DNA of 64,000 nt from Streptomyces sp. LUP30 (lineage in GTDB: Bacteria; Actinomycetota; Actinomycetes; Streptomycetales; Streptomycetaceae): the NCBI RefSeq assembly GCF_001746365.1, contig NZ_MJAJ01000004.1, positions 1-64,000 of the forward strand, in the 5' to 3' direction. Positions 26,146 through 34,782 of this stretch are shown piece by piece. The notes beneath the pieces were generated by a model. It made no database searches. It saw only the letters and a list, made by a program, of their open reading frames with translations, and was not told the origin of the DNA. Numbering within the stretch: position 1 is the stretch's first letter; the number at the start of each line of letters is the position of its first letter. Position numbers and translations under genes: made by a program.

Positions 26146-26700
26146 GTGAGACGAGTGCGCCCTGGGGTGGCAGCGGCCCGTGGGAGTACCGGCGGGGCCG
26201 GCGGGACGGCATCGTGCACGGCCGGGCCGGCGTCGTCGCGCACCGCGGGTGCGCCGGCGCGTGCGCCCGGCGAGGAGCGCGCCCTGACCAGCGTGGCGGC
26301 TGGGGAGACGTACCGGGCCCAGGAGGACGTCGAGTCGAAGGGCGAGCAGCCCGTGGACGTCCCCCGGCTGTGGCACGTGACCCTCAGCGTCTCCGGTGAG
26401 CAGGCCCCGCTGAAGGAGGTCCGGCGTGCTCTCGAACAGCTCGCCCACGACCACCCCTTCCTCCTGACCAGCAGATATGCGGGCGATCACGCCGAGATCC
26501 GGTACTGGGAGGAGGCCCGCGACCTGCACGACGCGGCCGCCGTCGCCCTGCGCCTGTGGGGCGAGCACCGTCAGACGGCCGGGCTCCCGCCCTGGGAGAT
26601 CGTGGGCCTGGAGGTCATCGACCGTCAGACCTACCACCAGCGCATCGCCGAGGGCTACGGCCCGGCCCCGGCGACGCCGGTCGGCGTCCACCCCTATTGA
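26146..26700 (+). CDS. Hypothetical protein between proB and proA
   Basis: 184 aa from GTG 26146, chosen because a near-perfect ribosome-binding site AAAGGAGG lies 5 bases before it. Residues 1-60 are low-complexity Ala/Gly/Arg. The C-terminal ~110 residues form a compact conserved-looking domain (VPRLWHVTLSVSGEQAPLKE, PFLLTSRYAGDHAEIRYWEE, WEIVGLEVIDRQTYHQRI). This alternates strands and helices like a small ACT-like or ferredoxin-like fold, but I do not recognise the family. No signal peptide or membrane span. Its place between two proline genes may be incidental; both neighbours appear to have their own promoters. Confidence 0.75.
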   Translation: MRRVRPGVAAARGSTGGAGGTASCTAGPASSRTAGAPARAPGEERALTSVAAGETYRAQEDVESKGEQPVDVPRLWHVTLSVSGEQAPLKEVRRALEQLAHDHPFLLTSRYAGDHAEIRYWEEARDLHDAAAVALRLWGEHRQTAGLPPWEIVGLEVIDRQTYHQRIAEGYGPAPATPVGVHPY

Positions 26701-26750
26701 CGCCCTTCGCCTCGATGCCCCTCGCCGGCGCCCGAGGGCCCGGCGTGCCC

Positions 26751-26784
26751 GGGGGATCGGGGTGTCCGGGGGATCGGGGTGTCC
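26751..26784 (+). repeat. 17-bp direct repeat, two copies, in a GGTGTCC-rich gap
   Basis: Two perfect tandem copies of a 17-mer (26751-26767 and 26768-26784), each containing GATCGGGGTGTCC. Degenerate GGTGTC/GTGTCC motifs continue to about 26880, so most of the 225-bp gap before proA is repetitive and noncoding. Confidence 0.8.
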
Positions 26785-26925
26785 GGCGTGTCCGGGGACC
26801 CGGACGCCTCGACGCCTTCCTCAGGGTGTCTCGGGCGTCCCAAGGTGTCCCGGGGTTTCTCCGGGTGTGTCTCGGGGTGTGGAACGAGCGGAGAACGGGC
26901 CGGTGCGGCGCACTACGCTTCCCTT

Positions 26926-28212
26926 ATGACCACGCTCTCGCCGTACGACTCCATGTCCCCGGTCACCCGCGCCGCCTACCGCGCCAAGGCGGCCGCCGCC
27001 GACCTCGCGCCGCTGCCGCGTGCCGTGAAGGACGACGCGCTGCTCGCCATCGCGGACGCGCTGGAGGTCCGCACGAGCGAGATCGTCGAGGCCAACGCCA
27101 AGGACATCGCCAAGGCCCGGGAGGCCGGCACCAGTGAGGCCATCGTCGACCGGCTGACCCTGACCCCGGAACGGGTGCGTGCCATCGCCTCGGACGTGCG
27201 GGACGTCGTCGCCCTGCCCGACCCCGTCGGCGAGGTCGTCCGCGGTTCCACCCTTCCCAACGGCATCGACCTGCGGCAGGTCCGGGTCCCGCTCGGCGTC
27301 GTCGGCATCATCTACGAGGCCCGGCCGAACGTCACCGTGGACGCCGCAGCCCTCTGCCTGAAGTCGGGCAACGCGGTGCTGCTGCGCGGCTCGTCCTCCG
27401 CCTACGAGTCGAACACCGCCCTCGTCAGGGTGCTCCGCGACGCCGTCGGCGGGGCCGGGCTGCCCGCCGACGCCGTGCAACTGGTGCCCGGTGAGGGCCG
27501 CGAGAGCGTCGGCGAGCTGATGCGCGCCCGCGGACTCGTCGACGTCCTCATTCCGCGCGGTGGCGCGTCGCTCATCCGGACGGTGGTCACGGAGTCCACC
27601 GTCCCGGTCATCGAGACCGGCACCGGCAACTGCCACGTCTACGTCGACGCCCACGCCGACCTCGACATGGCGATCGACATCCTGATCAACTCCAAGGCGC
27701 ACCGGGTCAGCGTCTGCAACGCCGCCGAGACCCTCCTGGTCCACCAGGACATCGCTCCCGCGTTCCTGCCGCGCGCCCTGGACGCCCTAGCCGAGGCGGG
27801 CGTGACGGTCCACGCCGACGAACGTGTGCTGGCGTACGCCGAGGGCTCCAAGGCGACCGTCGTGGAGGCCACCCCGGAGGACTGGGAGACGGAGTACCTC
27901 TCCTACGACATCGCCGCCGCCGTCGTCGACTCGCTGGACAAGGCCGTCGAGCACATCCGGCTGTGGACCTCCGGTCACACCGAGGCGATCGTCACCACCT
28001 CGCAGCAGGCGGCCCGCCGGTTCACCCAATTGGTGGATTCCACCACGGTGGCTGTGAACGCCTCCACCCGCTTCACCGACGGCGGCCAGTTCGGCTTCGG
28101 TGCGGAGATCGGCATCTCCACCCAGAAGCTGCACGCCCGGGGCCCGATGGGCTTGCCGGAACTGACCAGCACCAAGTACATCGTCACCGGCGACGGGCAC
28201 GTACGGCGCTGA
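26926..28212 (+). CDS. proA: Gamma-glutamyl phosphate reductase
   Basis: NADPH-dependent reduction of glutamyl-5-phosphate to the semialdehyde in proline synthesis. 428 aa, the family's usual length. Catalytic C264 lies in [30 protein letters not shown] and [13 protein letters not shown] mark the nucleotide-binding domain, and [18 protein letters not shown] lies at the C-terminal end. ATG 26926 has no Shine-Dalgarno sequence. TACGCT ends 6 bases before it, so the mRNA is probably leaderless. Separated from proB by a hypothetical gene and a repetitive gap. Confidence 0.97.
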   Translation: MTTLSPYDSMSPVTRAAYRAKAAAADLAPLPRAVKDDALLAIADALEVRTSEIVEANAKDIAKAREAGTSEAIVDRLTLTPERVRAIASDVRDVVALPDPVGEVVRGSTLPNGIDLRQVRVPLGVVGIIYEARPNVTVDAAALCLKSGNAVLLRGSSSAYESNTALVRVLRDAVGGAGLPADAVQLVPGEGRESVGELMRARGLVDVLIPRGGASLIRTVVTESTVPVIETGTGNCHVYVDAHADLDMAIDILINSKAHRVSVCNAAETLLVHQDIAPAFLPRALDALAEAGVTVHADERVLAYAEGSKATVVEATPEDWETEYLSYDIAAAVVDSLDKAVEHIRLWTSGHTEAIVTTSQQAARRFTQLVDSTTVAVNASTRFTDGGQFGFGAEIGISTQKLHARGPMGLPELTSTKYIVTGDGHVRR

Positions 28213-28341
28213 CAGGGGCCGTCACCCAGCCGCTCGGGGGCCGGTCCGGCCCGGTCGCGGACGGCCGTGACGGGCGTCTCATCCGGCGACGAATTTCCCT
28301 ACCGCCTGCCCAAAATGACCCCCCAGGTCTACTCTGGAACC

Positions 28342-28920
28342 GTGCCGGAGGACGTGGGGGGTGTGCCGCCGTTCCCTGACGGCTGGGAGCCCGACGACGA
28401 TCACGACCGCGGGGTGTCGGACGAAGAGTTCGCCTCCGTGGTCTTCGACGAGGCCTTCGTGCAGGCGGCCGTGGTGCACGAGCCGACCGCCGTCGAACGC
28501 CTCCTGGCCGCCGCGGAGGCGAGAGCCAAGGCCTCCGAGGCCGAGGCCCGCCGCGCCCGCGCCAGAGGCGACCGCTACGACGACCTCTACGGGACCGGCG
28601 GTTTCGGCCATGATCCCGACCTCGACGACCTGGACGACGCCGACGTTCCCGAAGCCTGGGAACGCCGCTACGGCGCTCTCGGCGCATTCGGCAGGCAGAT
28701 CCGCTGGCACCGCGCGGTGGCATGGATGCTCGCCCTGGTGATGGGCATCGGCATGGTCGCGCTGGCCTTCGCCGCGGTCTACCGGGGCGGGTCCTCGGAC
28801 AGCCGGGACCGGGTGCCGCAGCCCGCCAGGACCGGTCTCGAACAGGGAAGCGTGCCGCCCCCCGGTGCATCCGCCGACTCTTTCCGGCCACCCGTCTCAG
28901 CGGCCCCTCAGGTCCCCTGA
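28342..28920 (+). CDS. Single-span membrane protein with a SVVFDE-motif N-terminus
   Basis: 192 aa. The acidic N-terminus contains EEFASVVFDEAFVQAAVVHE followed by a helical Ala/Glu/Arg stretch (about 50-85). One membrane span lies at about 126-146 (VAWMLALVMGIGMVALAFAAVY), with a short Pro/Ser-rich exterior tail, giving a cytoplasmic N-terminus by the positive-inside rule (RRY, RQIRWHR before the span). The next gene repeats the N-terminal motif, so the two are probably functionally linked. GTG 28342 follows TACTCT by 6 bases with no Shine-Dalgarno, so it is likely leaderless. Family unknown to me. Confidence 0.85.
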   Translation: MPEDVGGVPPFPDGWEPDDDHDRGVSDEEFASVVFDEAFVQAAVVHEPTAVERLLAAAEARAKASEAEARRARARGDRYDDLYGTGGFGHDPDLDDLDDADVPEAWERRYGALGAFGRQIRWHRAVAWMLALVMGIGMVALAFAAVYRGGSSDSRDRVPQPARTGLEQGSVPPPGASADSFRPPVSAAPQVP

Positions 28921-29043
28921 ACGCATGTGCGACGCAGGGCCGTGCGAACGCTCCGCGGGCACGGGTGAAGCTGGTGAGTACCTGTCAGAAGTTGCGGTGC
29001 GGCGGGGCGTTTACCCGAGGTCCGCGCGACCTACCCTGAAAGT

Positions 29044-30114
29044 ATGGCCGGGCCTGGAGACCCACCGGAGGGGACACCCGAAGGCACTTCCGGAAGTGGC
29101 GAGGACGAGTACCGATCCGTCGTCTTCGACGAATCGTTCGTCCGCGCTGCCCGCATTCAGGAGTACTCCGCCCAGGAGCGGCTGACCGACCACGCGCCCG
29201 CCGTCCGCCGTCGTCCACCCCTGCGCCGGGGACTGTCCCGGCAGGCGCTGATCCTGGTCCTGCTGATCGCCGTCGCCTTCGGCACGGCCGTCTACATGGG
29301 ACTGCGCAGCCCCTACCAGAACCAGTCGGCACGCCGGTCCGTCGAGCCCCTGCGGATGACCGTCATCCCGCTCTCCCCGCAGGGCGTCGTGCCCGGGGCG
29401 GCCGCCCCCGAGACGCTCTTCGCGCACAGTCCCGCCGCGCAGTTCCGCATCGGCGCCGAGGGCATCCCGCTGCCCGCCTCCCGGCGGACGGCGCATTTCT
29501 CCGACAGCCAGGTGGTCACCGCTCTGACCACGGCCAAGGACTACATCGTGCACTCCTCCCTCTACCCGGGGGTGCTCACCGGGCAGCAGGTGCGACCCGT
29601 GCGCGCGCTGGTCGACTCCGATCAGCTCGACCAGTTCGACGAGAGCTTCAGCCGCCCCACCGCCGACGGGCGGCACGCGCCGACCGGCTGGCTGGTCCGC
29701 TTCGACCCGGCCCGGGTGGAGCTGGCCGACGCCAGGATCCGAGTCCAGGGCACCCTGCAGGCTCTCGAGACCGACTCCTCGACCCTCGAGGTGACCGCCG
29801 ACCACACCTTCGTGTACGCCCTGCGCCCCACCGGCGCGGAGACGGGCGCCGCGGCCTCCCTCTTCACCGTCCGACGCGAGCTGCACTTCCGCTTCGACCG
29901 CGCCGACCTGCGCACCCACCAGGTCCAGCTGAGCGTGTCCTACGTGCAGGCCGGCCCGCTGTCCTGTGCCGAGGACTCCACGAACCACCTGCGTCCCCTG
30001 CTCGCCGGCCAGACCGCCAAGGCGGGCGGCCCGGCCGGCACGGACCCCTATGCGACCGATGACGCGACGGCCCTGTGCGGAGCCCTGGCGAACAGCGCCC
30101 AACCGAAGGTCTGA
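29044..30114 (+). CDS. Membrane-anchored extracytoplasmic protein with a SVVFDE-motif N-terminus
   Basis: 356 aa. The cytoplasmic N-terminus contains DEYRSVVFDESFVRAARIQE, matching the neighbouring protein. A membrane span at about 68-88 (ALILVLLIAVAFGTAVYMGL) is followed by a ~265-residue extracytoplasmic beta-rich domain with two cysteines (C317, C349) that could form a disulfide (GPLSCAED, ATALCGAL). ATG 29044 lies 6 bases after TACCCT without a Shine-Dalgarno sequence, suggesting leaderless transcription. I do not recognise the outer domain. The arrangement (cytoplasmic motif, one span, large outer domain) would suit a surface sensor or scaffold. Confidence 0.88.
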   Translation: MAGPGDPPEGTPEGTSGSGEDEYRSVVFDESFVRAARIQEYSAQERLTDHAPAVRRRPPLRRGLSRQALILVLLIAVAFGTAVYMGLRSPYQNQSARRSVEPLRMTVIPLSPQGVVPGAAAPETLFAHSPAAQFRIGAEGIPLPASRRTAHFSDSQVVTALTTAKDYIVHSSLYPGVLTGQQVRPVRALVDSDQLDQFDESFSRPTADGRHAPTGWLVRFDPARVELADARIRVQGTLQALETDSSTLEVTADHTFVYALRPTGAETGAAASLFTVRRELHFRFDRADLRTHQVQLSVSYVQAGPLSCAEDSTNHLRPLLAGQTAKAGGPAGTDPYATDDATALCGALANSAQPKV

Positions 30115-30213
30115 CCCCCGGCCGCCGCACTCGCCGGTGCTGGGACACCGGTACCGGCAGGGGGCGCCGACCGTCGGTCGTCGGAAGGGAGCGCGCCCGG
30201 CACCGGGCCGCCG

Positions 30214-31374
30214 TCAGGTCGCGTCGCGCGGAGGCGTCTCCGTCGGTCCGTCGGTACCGTCCGCGCCGCCGGTGCCCTCCGTGCCGTTCGAACCGTTGCG
30301 AGGCGGCGCGTCGTCCGACGGAGCCGGGCCGCCGAAACCGCCGAACCCGCGACGCACCCTGCCGCCCAGATCGCCCGCGCCGCCGGCTATGTCGCTGACC
30401 AGCTTCATCAGCGGGTCCTTGGAGCTCTTGACGCTGGTCGCGTAGTGAGCGGCCGACTCACGGAAGGAGTCCGTGACCGAGGTGTCCTTGTCCTCGCCGC
30501 GCCGCGGGTAGTGGCCGTCCATGATCCGCTGGTGGTCGCGGGACTCCGCCCACTTCTTCAGCTCGGCCGCGCGCACGGTGGAGAAGGGGTGGGTGCGAGG
30601 CAGCACGTTGAGGATCTTCAGCACCGAGTCGCGCAGGTCCCCGGACGCCTCGTACTCCTCCGCCTGCTGCAGGAAGGCGTCCACGTTCATCTCGTGCAGA
30701 TGGTTGCCGCCGGCGATCTTCATGAGGCCGCGCATCGACGCCTTCAGGTCCTGGCCGACGAGAAGACCCGCGCGGTCGGCGGACAGCTCCGACTTGCGGA
30801 ACCACTCGCGCAGCGCCGTCACGATCGCCATGATCGCGAGGTTGCCCAGCGGGATCCAGGCGACCCGGATGGCCAGGTTGGTCAGGAACAGCAGGATCGT
30901 GCGGTACACGGCGTGCCCGGACAGGGCGTGGCCCACCTCGTGCCCCACGACCGCACGCATCTCCTCCTCGTCCAGCAGCTCGACGAGACCGGTGGTGACG
31001 ACGATGATCGGCTCGTCCAGGCCGATGCACATCGCGTTGGGCTGCGGATCCTGATTGACGTACATGGGCGGGACCTTCTCCAGGTCCAGGATGTGGCAGG
31101 CGTCCCGCAGCATGTCGTTGAGGTGCGCGAACTGCTGGTCCGAGACCCGCACCGAGTCCGACAGGAACAGCAGTCTCAGACTCCGCTCGGGCAGCAGCCC
31201 GCTGAGCGCCTTGAACACCGTGTCGAAGCCGCTCAGCTTGCGCAGCGCGACCAGTGCCGAGCGGTCCGCCGGGTGCTCGTACGCACGCGAGGAGATTCCG
31301 GGGAAGCGCCTGCGCTGCCTGCTCGGCACCTTCTCGTGACCGGCGCCGTGGTGCTCGTGGCCTTCGTCCGACAT
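30214..31374 (-). CDS. M48-family zinc metalloprotease (HtpX/Ste24-like)
   Basis: 386 aa. The zinc site is HEVGH at 145-149 with third ligand E196 in ELSADRAG, the hallmark of M48 peptidases. Hydrophobic segments flank it (TILLFLTNLAIRVAWIPLGNL), so the active site is probably membrane-associated, facing the cytoplasm as in HtpX, which degrades damaged membrane proteins. The C-terminal ~65 residues are low-complexity Gly/Pro/Asp. ATG 31374 (MSDEGHEHHG) has GGGGG 5 bases upstream; ATG 31386 is the alternative. Convergent with the membrane-protein gene before it and divergent from the miniature gene at 31512. Confidence 0.92.
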   Translation of the reverse strand: MSDEGHEHHGAGHEKVPSRQRRRFPGISSRAYEHPADRSALVALRKLSGFDTVFKALSGLLPERSLRLLFLSDSVRVSDQQFAHLNDMLRDACHILDLEKVPPMYVNQDPQPNAMCIGLDEPIIVVTTGLVELLDEEEMRAVVGHEVGHALSGHAVYRTILLFLTNLAIRVAWIPLGNLAIMAIVTALREWFRKSELSADRAGLLVGQDLKASMRGLMKIAGGNHLHEMNVDAFLQQAEEYEASGDLRDSVLKILNVLPRTHPFSTVRAAELKKWAESRDHQRIMDGHYPRRGEDKDTSVTDSFRESAAHYATSVKSSKDPLMKLVSDIAGGAGDLGGRVRRGFGGFGGPAPSDDAPPRNGSNGTEGTGGADGTDGPTETPPRDAT

Positions 31375-31511
31375 GTCTTCCCCCATGTGCGTCTGTGTGG
31401 CCTTTACCTGACCCTTTACGGACCCTTGTGCGGCCCTTTGCGCCCCCGAAGCAGAGCCCAGCCTAGGCGGAGTTACCGTGGACGGGCACTACACCTAAGG
31501 AGTCCCCCGCC

Positions 31512-31673
31512 ATGGAGCAGCACCCCGCAGCCGCCTGGCTCACCGAAGCCGCCGGCGCCGCCCAGCAGCAGGGGGCGGGGAATCTGCTCCGCGTCGTACT
31601 GATCGTGATGATCCTGGGCTGTGTGCTCACCGCGTGGTTTCTGCTGCGGGGCTACAAGCGGAAGGACGACTGA
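31512..31673 (+). CDS. 53-aa single-span membrane miniprotein
   Basis: ATG 31512 to TGA 31671-31673. The N-terminal half is amphipathic (EQHPAAAWLTEAAGAAQQQ), followed by one strong membrane helix (NLLRVVLIVMILGCVLTAWF) and a basic end (RGYKRKDD). That predicts N-out/C-in topology. Third positions are strongly G/C, which supports real coding. Divergent from the M48 protease and upstream of another single-span miniprotein and nadD. Function unknown; membrane-protease partners or regulators often look like this. Confidence 0.75.
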   Translation: MEQHPAAAWLTEAAGAAQQQGAGNLLRVVLIVMILGCVLTAWFLLRGYKRKDD

Positions 31674-31757
31674 GTCGTCGCGAAGGTTCCCAACGGCGGA
31701 GTCGGCGTGATCGCCGCCGAGCCTCACGCTTACCATGGGCCGACGTCTTTCCCGCCC

Positions 31758-31790
31758 TCCCCCACTCTCGACTCCGGTCGAGCGGGGGGA
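31758..31790. repeat. Composite hairpin, REP-like element
   Basis: Outer stem TCCCCC (31758-31763) with GGGGGGA (31784-31790) and inner stem CTCGAC (31767-31772) with GTCGAG (31777-31782) around a TCCG loop. Similar C-run/G-run hairpins with a CTCGAC-like core recur between Streptomyces genes, to my recollection, as small dispersed repeats or terminators. Here it sits between the two miniature membrane genes. Confidence 0.6.
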
Positions 31791-31816
31791 CCTCCATCGG
31801 ATAGGTCCTGCCGAAG

Positions 31817-31981
31817 ATGAGCCTTCACAGCGCCGCTGCCCAGTTGGTCACCCTCGCCGCCGAGGGCGAGGAGCACGGTGGCAACCACGAAAGCCTGAGC
31901 CCCCTGGTCACCGGCGGCAGCGCGTTCCTCATCCTGCTGCTCCTGCTGTGGATCACCACCCGCTTCAACCGCGACCGCTGA
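31817..31981 (+). CDS. 54-aa single-span membrane miniprotein
   Basis: ATG 31817 to TGA 31979-31981, reading [20 protein letters not shown]…, then a Gly/Ser turn, one membrane helix ([15 protein letters not shown]) and a basic end RFNRDR. GC-rich third positions and clean topology support it. ~100 bases upstream of nadD, so they may be co-transcribed, although nadD has its own -10-like element. Function unknown; similar in build, not in sequence, to the miniprotein at 31512. Confidence 0.72.
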   Translation: MSLHSAAAQLVTLAAEGEEHGGNHESLSPLVTGGSAFLILLLLLWITTRFNRDR

Positions 31982-32078
31982 GACGGCACGTGTTCAGCGA
32001 CGGGCAGTCCGGCATAGCGGGACGCTCCGGGCGACCGCCGGCCGGGGCCCCGGGACCGGGCCGGTAGGGTCTGCACGC

Positions 32079-32705
32079 ATGGGAGAGCAGGACATGCCTA
32101 CCGGCCCGCGGAACCCGGGCAAGCGCCGCCTCGGCGTCATGGGCGGAACGTTCGATCCGATCCACCACGGACACCTGGTGGCGGCCAGTGAGGTCGCCGC
32201 GCAGTTCCGCCTGGACGAGGTCGTGTTCGTCCCGACCGGGCAGCCGTGGCAGAAGACCCACCGCAGCGTCTCCCCGGCCGAGGACCGCTACCTGATGACG
32301 GTCATCGCGACCGCCGAGAACCCGCAGTTCTCGGTCAGCCGCATCGACATCGACCGCGGCGGCCCCACCTACACCGTGGACACCCTCCGCGACCTGCGGG
32401 CCCTCAACCCCGACACGGACCTGTTCTTCATCACCGGCGCCGACGCCCTGGGCCAGATCCTGACCTGGAGGGACAGCGAGGAGCTGTTCGCCCTCGCGCA
32501 CTTCGTCGGCGTCACCCGGCCCGGGCACAACCTCCAGGACCCCGGCCTGCCCGAAGGCGGTGTCTCGCTCGTCGAGGTCCCCGCCCTCGCCATCTCCTCG
32601 ACGGACTGCCGTGCGAGAGTCGCCAAGGGCGACCCCGTCTGGTATCTGGTGCCCGACGGAGTCGTGCGCTACATCGACAAGCGCGAGCTGTACCGCGGCG
32701 AGTGA
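32079..32705 (+). CDS. nadD: Nicotinate-nucleotide adenylyltransferase
   Basis: Adenylates NaMN to deamido-NAD in NAD synthesis. 208 aa. The nucleotidyltransferase motifs are intact: [11 protein letters not shown] at 22-32 and [10 protein letters not shown] from 172. ATG 32079 follows a TAGGGT -10-like box by 8 bases and could be leaderless. ATG 32094 is an alternative with GGGAG 7 bases upstream. Followed after 16 bases by the LytR-CpsA-Psr-like gene, then rsfS; nadD near rsfS is a common bacterial arrangement. Confidence 0.96.
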   Translation: MGEQDMPTGPRNPGKRRLGVMGGTFDPIHHGHLVAASEVAAQFRLDEVVFVPTGQPWQKTHRSVSPAEDRYLMTVIATAENPQFSVSRIDIDRGGPTYTVDTLRDLRALNPDTDLFFITGADALGQILTWRDSEELFALAHFVGVTRPGHNLQDPGLPEGGVSLVEVPALAISSTDCRARVAKGDPVWYLVPDGVVRYIDKRELYRGE

Positions 32706-32721
32706 GCCGAGAGGGGTACCG

Positions 32722-34581
32722 GTGAACGACCGATACGACGCGGGGTACGGGGACGACCAGTACGAGCTCGTCGGCTACGACGAGTACGGGCAGCCCGTCT
32801 ACCGACAGGTTCCGCAGGTCCCGCCCCGCCAGATGCCGCAGCAGCCCTACGACTACGGGCAGCAAGGGCAACAGACACAGCAGGGGCAACAGGGACAGCA
32901 AGGGCAGCAAGGGCAACAGGGGTACGGCTACGACCCGTACGCCATGGGCGGGCAGCAGCAGGCGCCCGCCTACGACCCGTACGACACCGGCCGTCAGCAG
33001 ACCGACCCCGGTTACGCCACCGGTCGTCAGCCGGCCGCCTCCGGTTACGACACGGGTCGACAGGCCCCCGTCGGCTACGACCCCTACGGCGACGCCACCC
33101 AGGCCCCGTACGACCCCTACGGTCAGACCGCGACCAGCGGACAGCAGCCCCGGGTCGAGCAGCCCCGTGCCGCCGAGCAGACCGCGTACATCCCTCAGCA
33201 GGCCGGTCCCGTGGAGACCGGGGCCTCCGAGGCGGACCGCGAAACCGATGACCCGGCGTCCCACGCGCGCGGGGCGACCGACGCTCCCTCAGGGGAGCAA
33301 CGGGATTACCGCACCGAGCAGTTCGCCTTCGTCGAGGAGCAGGGCGGTGACTCCGAGGACGTCATCGACTGGCTGAACTTCACCGAGAACCGCACCGAGC
33401 GCCGCGAGGAGGCAAAGCGTCGCGCCCGCAGCCGGGTCGTCGCCCTCGCCGTGGTGCTGGCGCTGGTAGCGGTCGGCGGCGTGGGCTACCTCTGGTTCGC
33501 CGGCATGCTGCCAGGGCTGTCGTCCTCCTCGGACCCGGACGCCAAGACCACGACCGGCGGCGCCCAGAAGCGTGATGTGGTCGTCGTCCACCTGCACAAC
33601 ACCGCCGGTGGCGGCACCTCCACGGTGCTGCTCGTCGACAACACCACGACCAAGCAGGCCACCACGGTCCTGCTGCCCAACTCCCTTGTCCTCACGGATG
33701 ACGACGGCGCCACGACGACCCTCGCCAAGTCCGTCGACGACGACGGCTCCGCCGGGACGCGCGACGCGCTGGCCACGGTCCTCGGCACCAGCATCGAGGG
33801 CACCTGGCGGCTCGACACCCCCTATCTGCAGAACCTCGTCGACCTCGTCGGCAACATCGAGATCGACACCGACGCGGCCGTGCCCGACCGGGCCGCCAAG
33901 AAGGGCCAGGCCCCGCTCGTCGCCAAGGACCAGGACCAGACCCTGAGCGGCAAGATGGCCGTCGCCTACGCCACCTACCGCGCCCCGGGGGAGCCACAGA
34001 ACGCCCAGCTGCAGCGGTTCGGCCAGGTCATGCAGGGCGTGTTGCGCAAGGTGTCCTCCGACGCGCAGGGCGCGACCGTCACCGTGCAGACGCTGGCCCA
34101 GATCCTCGATCCCTCCCTGACGGACAAGGACCTCGGCGCCTTCCTCGCCAAACTCGCCGACCTCGCCAAGGGCGGCGACTACAAGACCGCCCTGCTCCCC
34201 GTCCAGAACGACGGCACGCTCAGCGCGGCGGCCAGTGCGAGCGTCGTCAAGGACGTCCTCGGCGGCACCGCGAAGAGCCCCGACAAGGACGCCGCCGTCA
34301 GCGTGTCCGTCCAGAACGCCAGCGGGGACAAGGCCAAGACCGAGGACGCGCGCGTGGTCCTCCTCAACGGCGGCTTCACCTTCCTGGAGGCCGGCAGTCC
34401 GTCGAGCACGAAGGCCGCCTCCCAGGTGCTCTACACCGACCCCGCCGAGAAGGAGAACGCATCCGAGGTCGCCAAGACCCTGGGGCTGGACGCGGGCGCC
34501 GTGAAGAAGGGCGCCGTCTCCGGGAACGCCGACGTGGCGGTCGTCCTGGGCGAGGACTACAAGCCCACCGCGACCGGGTGA
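32722..34581 (+). CDS. Divergent LytR-CpsA-Psr (LCP)-like membrane protein with LytR_C domain
   Basis: 619 aa. The cytoplasmic N-terminus (about 1-235) is Gln/Gly/Tyr-rich with QGQQ and YDPY/YDTGRQ repeats. A membrane span lies at about 239-262. An extracytoplasmic LCP-like domain follows (from VVVVHLHNTAGGGTSTVLLVDN through YRAPGEPQNAQLQRFGQVM), then a LytR_C domain (VSVSVQNASGDKAKTED to VAVVLGEDY). LCP proteins attach wall teichoic or capsular polymers from lipid carriers to peptidoglycan, which fits the upstream polymer clusters. The arginine- and aspartate-bearing LCP signatures (R-x-D-T, PRD) are not recognisable here, so catalysis is uncertain. GTG 32722 has GAGAGGGG upstream. Confidence 0.82.
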   Translation: MNDRYDAGYGDDQYELVGYDEYGQPVYRQVPQVPPRQMPQQPYDYGQQGQQTQQGQQGQQGQQGQQGYGYDPYAMGGQQQAPAYDPYDTGRQQTDPGYATGRQPAASGYDTGRQAPVGYDPYGDATQAPYDPYGQTATSGQQPRVEQPRAAEQTAYIPQQAGPVETGASEADRETDDPASHARGATDAPSGEQRDYRTEQFAFVEEQGGDSEDVIDWLNFTENRTERREEAKRRARSRVVALAVVLALVAVGGVGYLWFAGMLPGLSSSSDPDAKTTTGGAQKRDVVVVHLHNTAGGGTSTVLLVDNTTTKQATTVLLPNSLVLTDDDGATTTLAKSVDDDGSAGTRDALATVLGTSIEGTWRLDTPYLQNLVDLVGNIEIDTDAAVPDRAAKKGQAPLVAKDQDQTLSGKMAVAYATYRAPGEPQNAQLQRFGQVMQGVLRKVSSDAQGATVTVQTLAQILDPSLTDKDLGAFLAKLADLAKGGDYKTALLPVQNDGTLSAAASASVVKDVLGGTAKSPDKDAAVSVSVQNASGDKAKTEDARVVLLNGGFTFLEAGSPSSTKAASQVLYTDPAEKENASEVAKTLGLDAGAVKKGAVSGNADVAVVLGEDYKPTATG

Positions 34582-34782
34582 GCCGTCCGGTGGTCCGAGT
34601 GGTCCGAGTGATGCGGGTGGGTCGGGTGGTGCGCGCAGTGCGGGCGACGGGAGACCGGGGGCGCGGAGAGAGACACGGGGCCCGTCGGAGCCGGTCCCCG
34701 CGTGATCCGCTCATCACGTGGGGTGGTGTCGGCGGTCCGTGAGACCCTTGGGGACAAGTGTCCGCCGACGGAAAGCCACGTA

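Noticed and set aside
30445..31602. A plus-strand frame opposite the M48 protease
   Set aside because: The protease strand has the HEXXH zinc site; the opposite frame has no motif and no ribosome-binding site.
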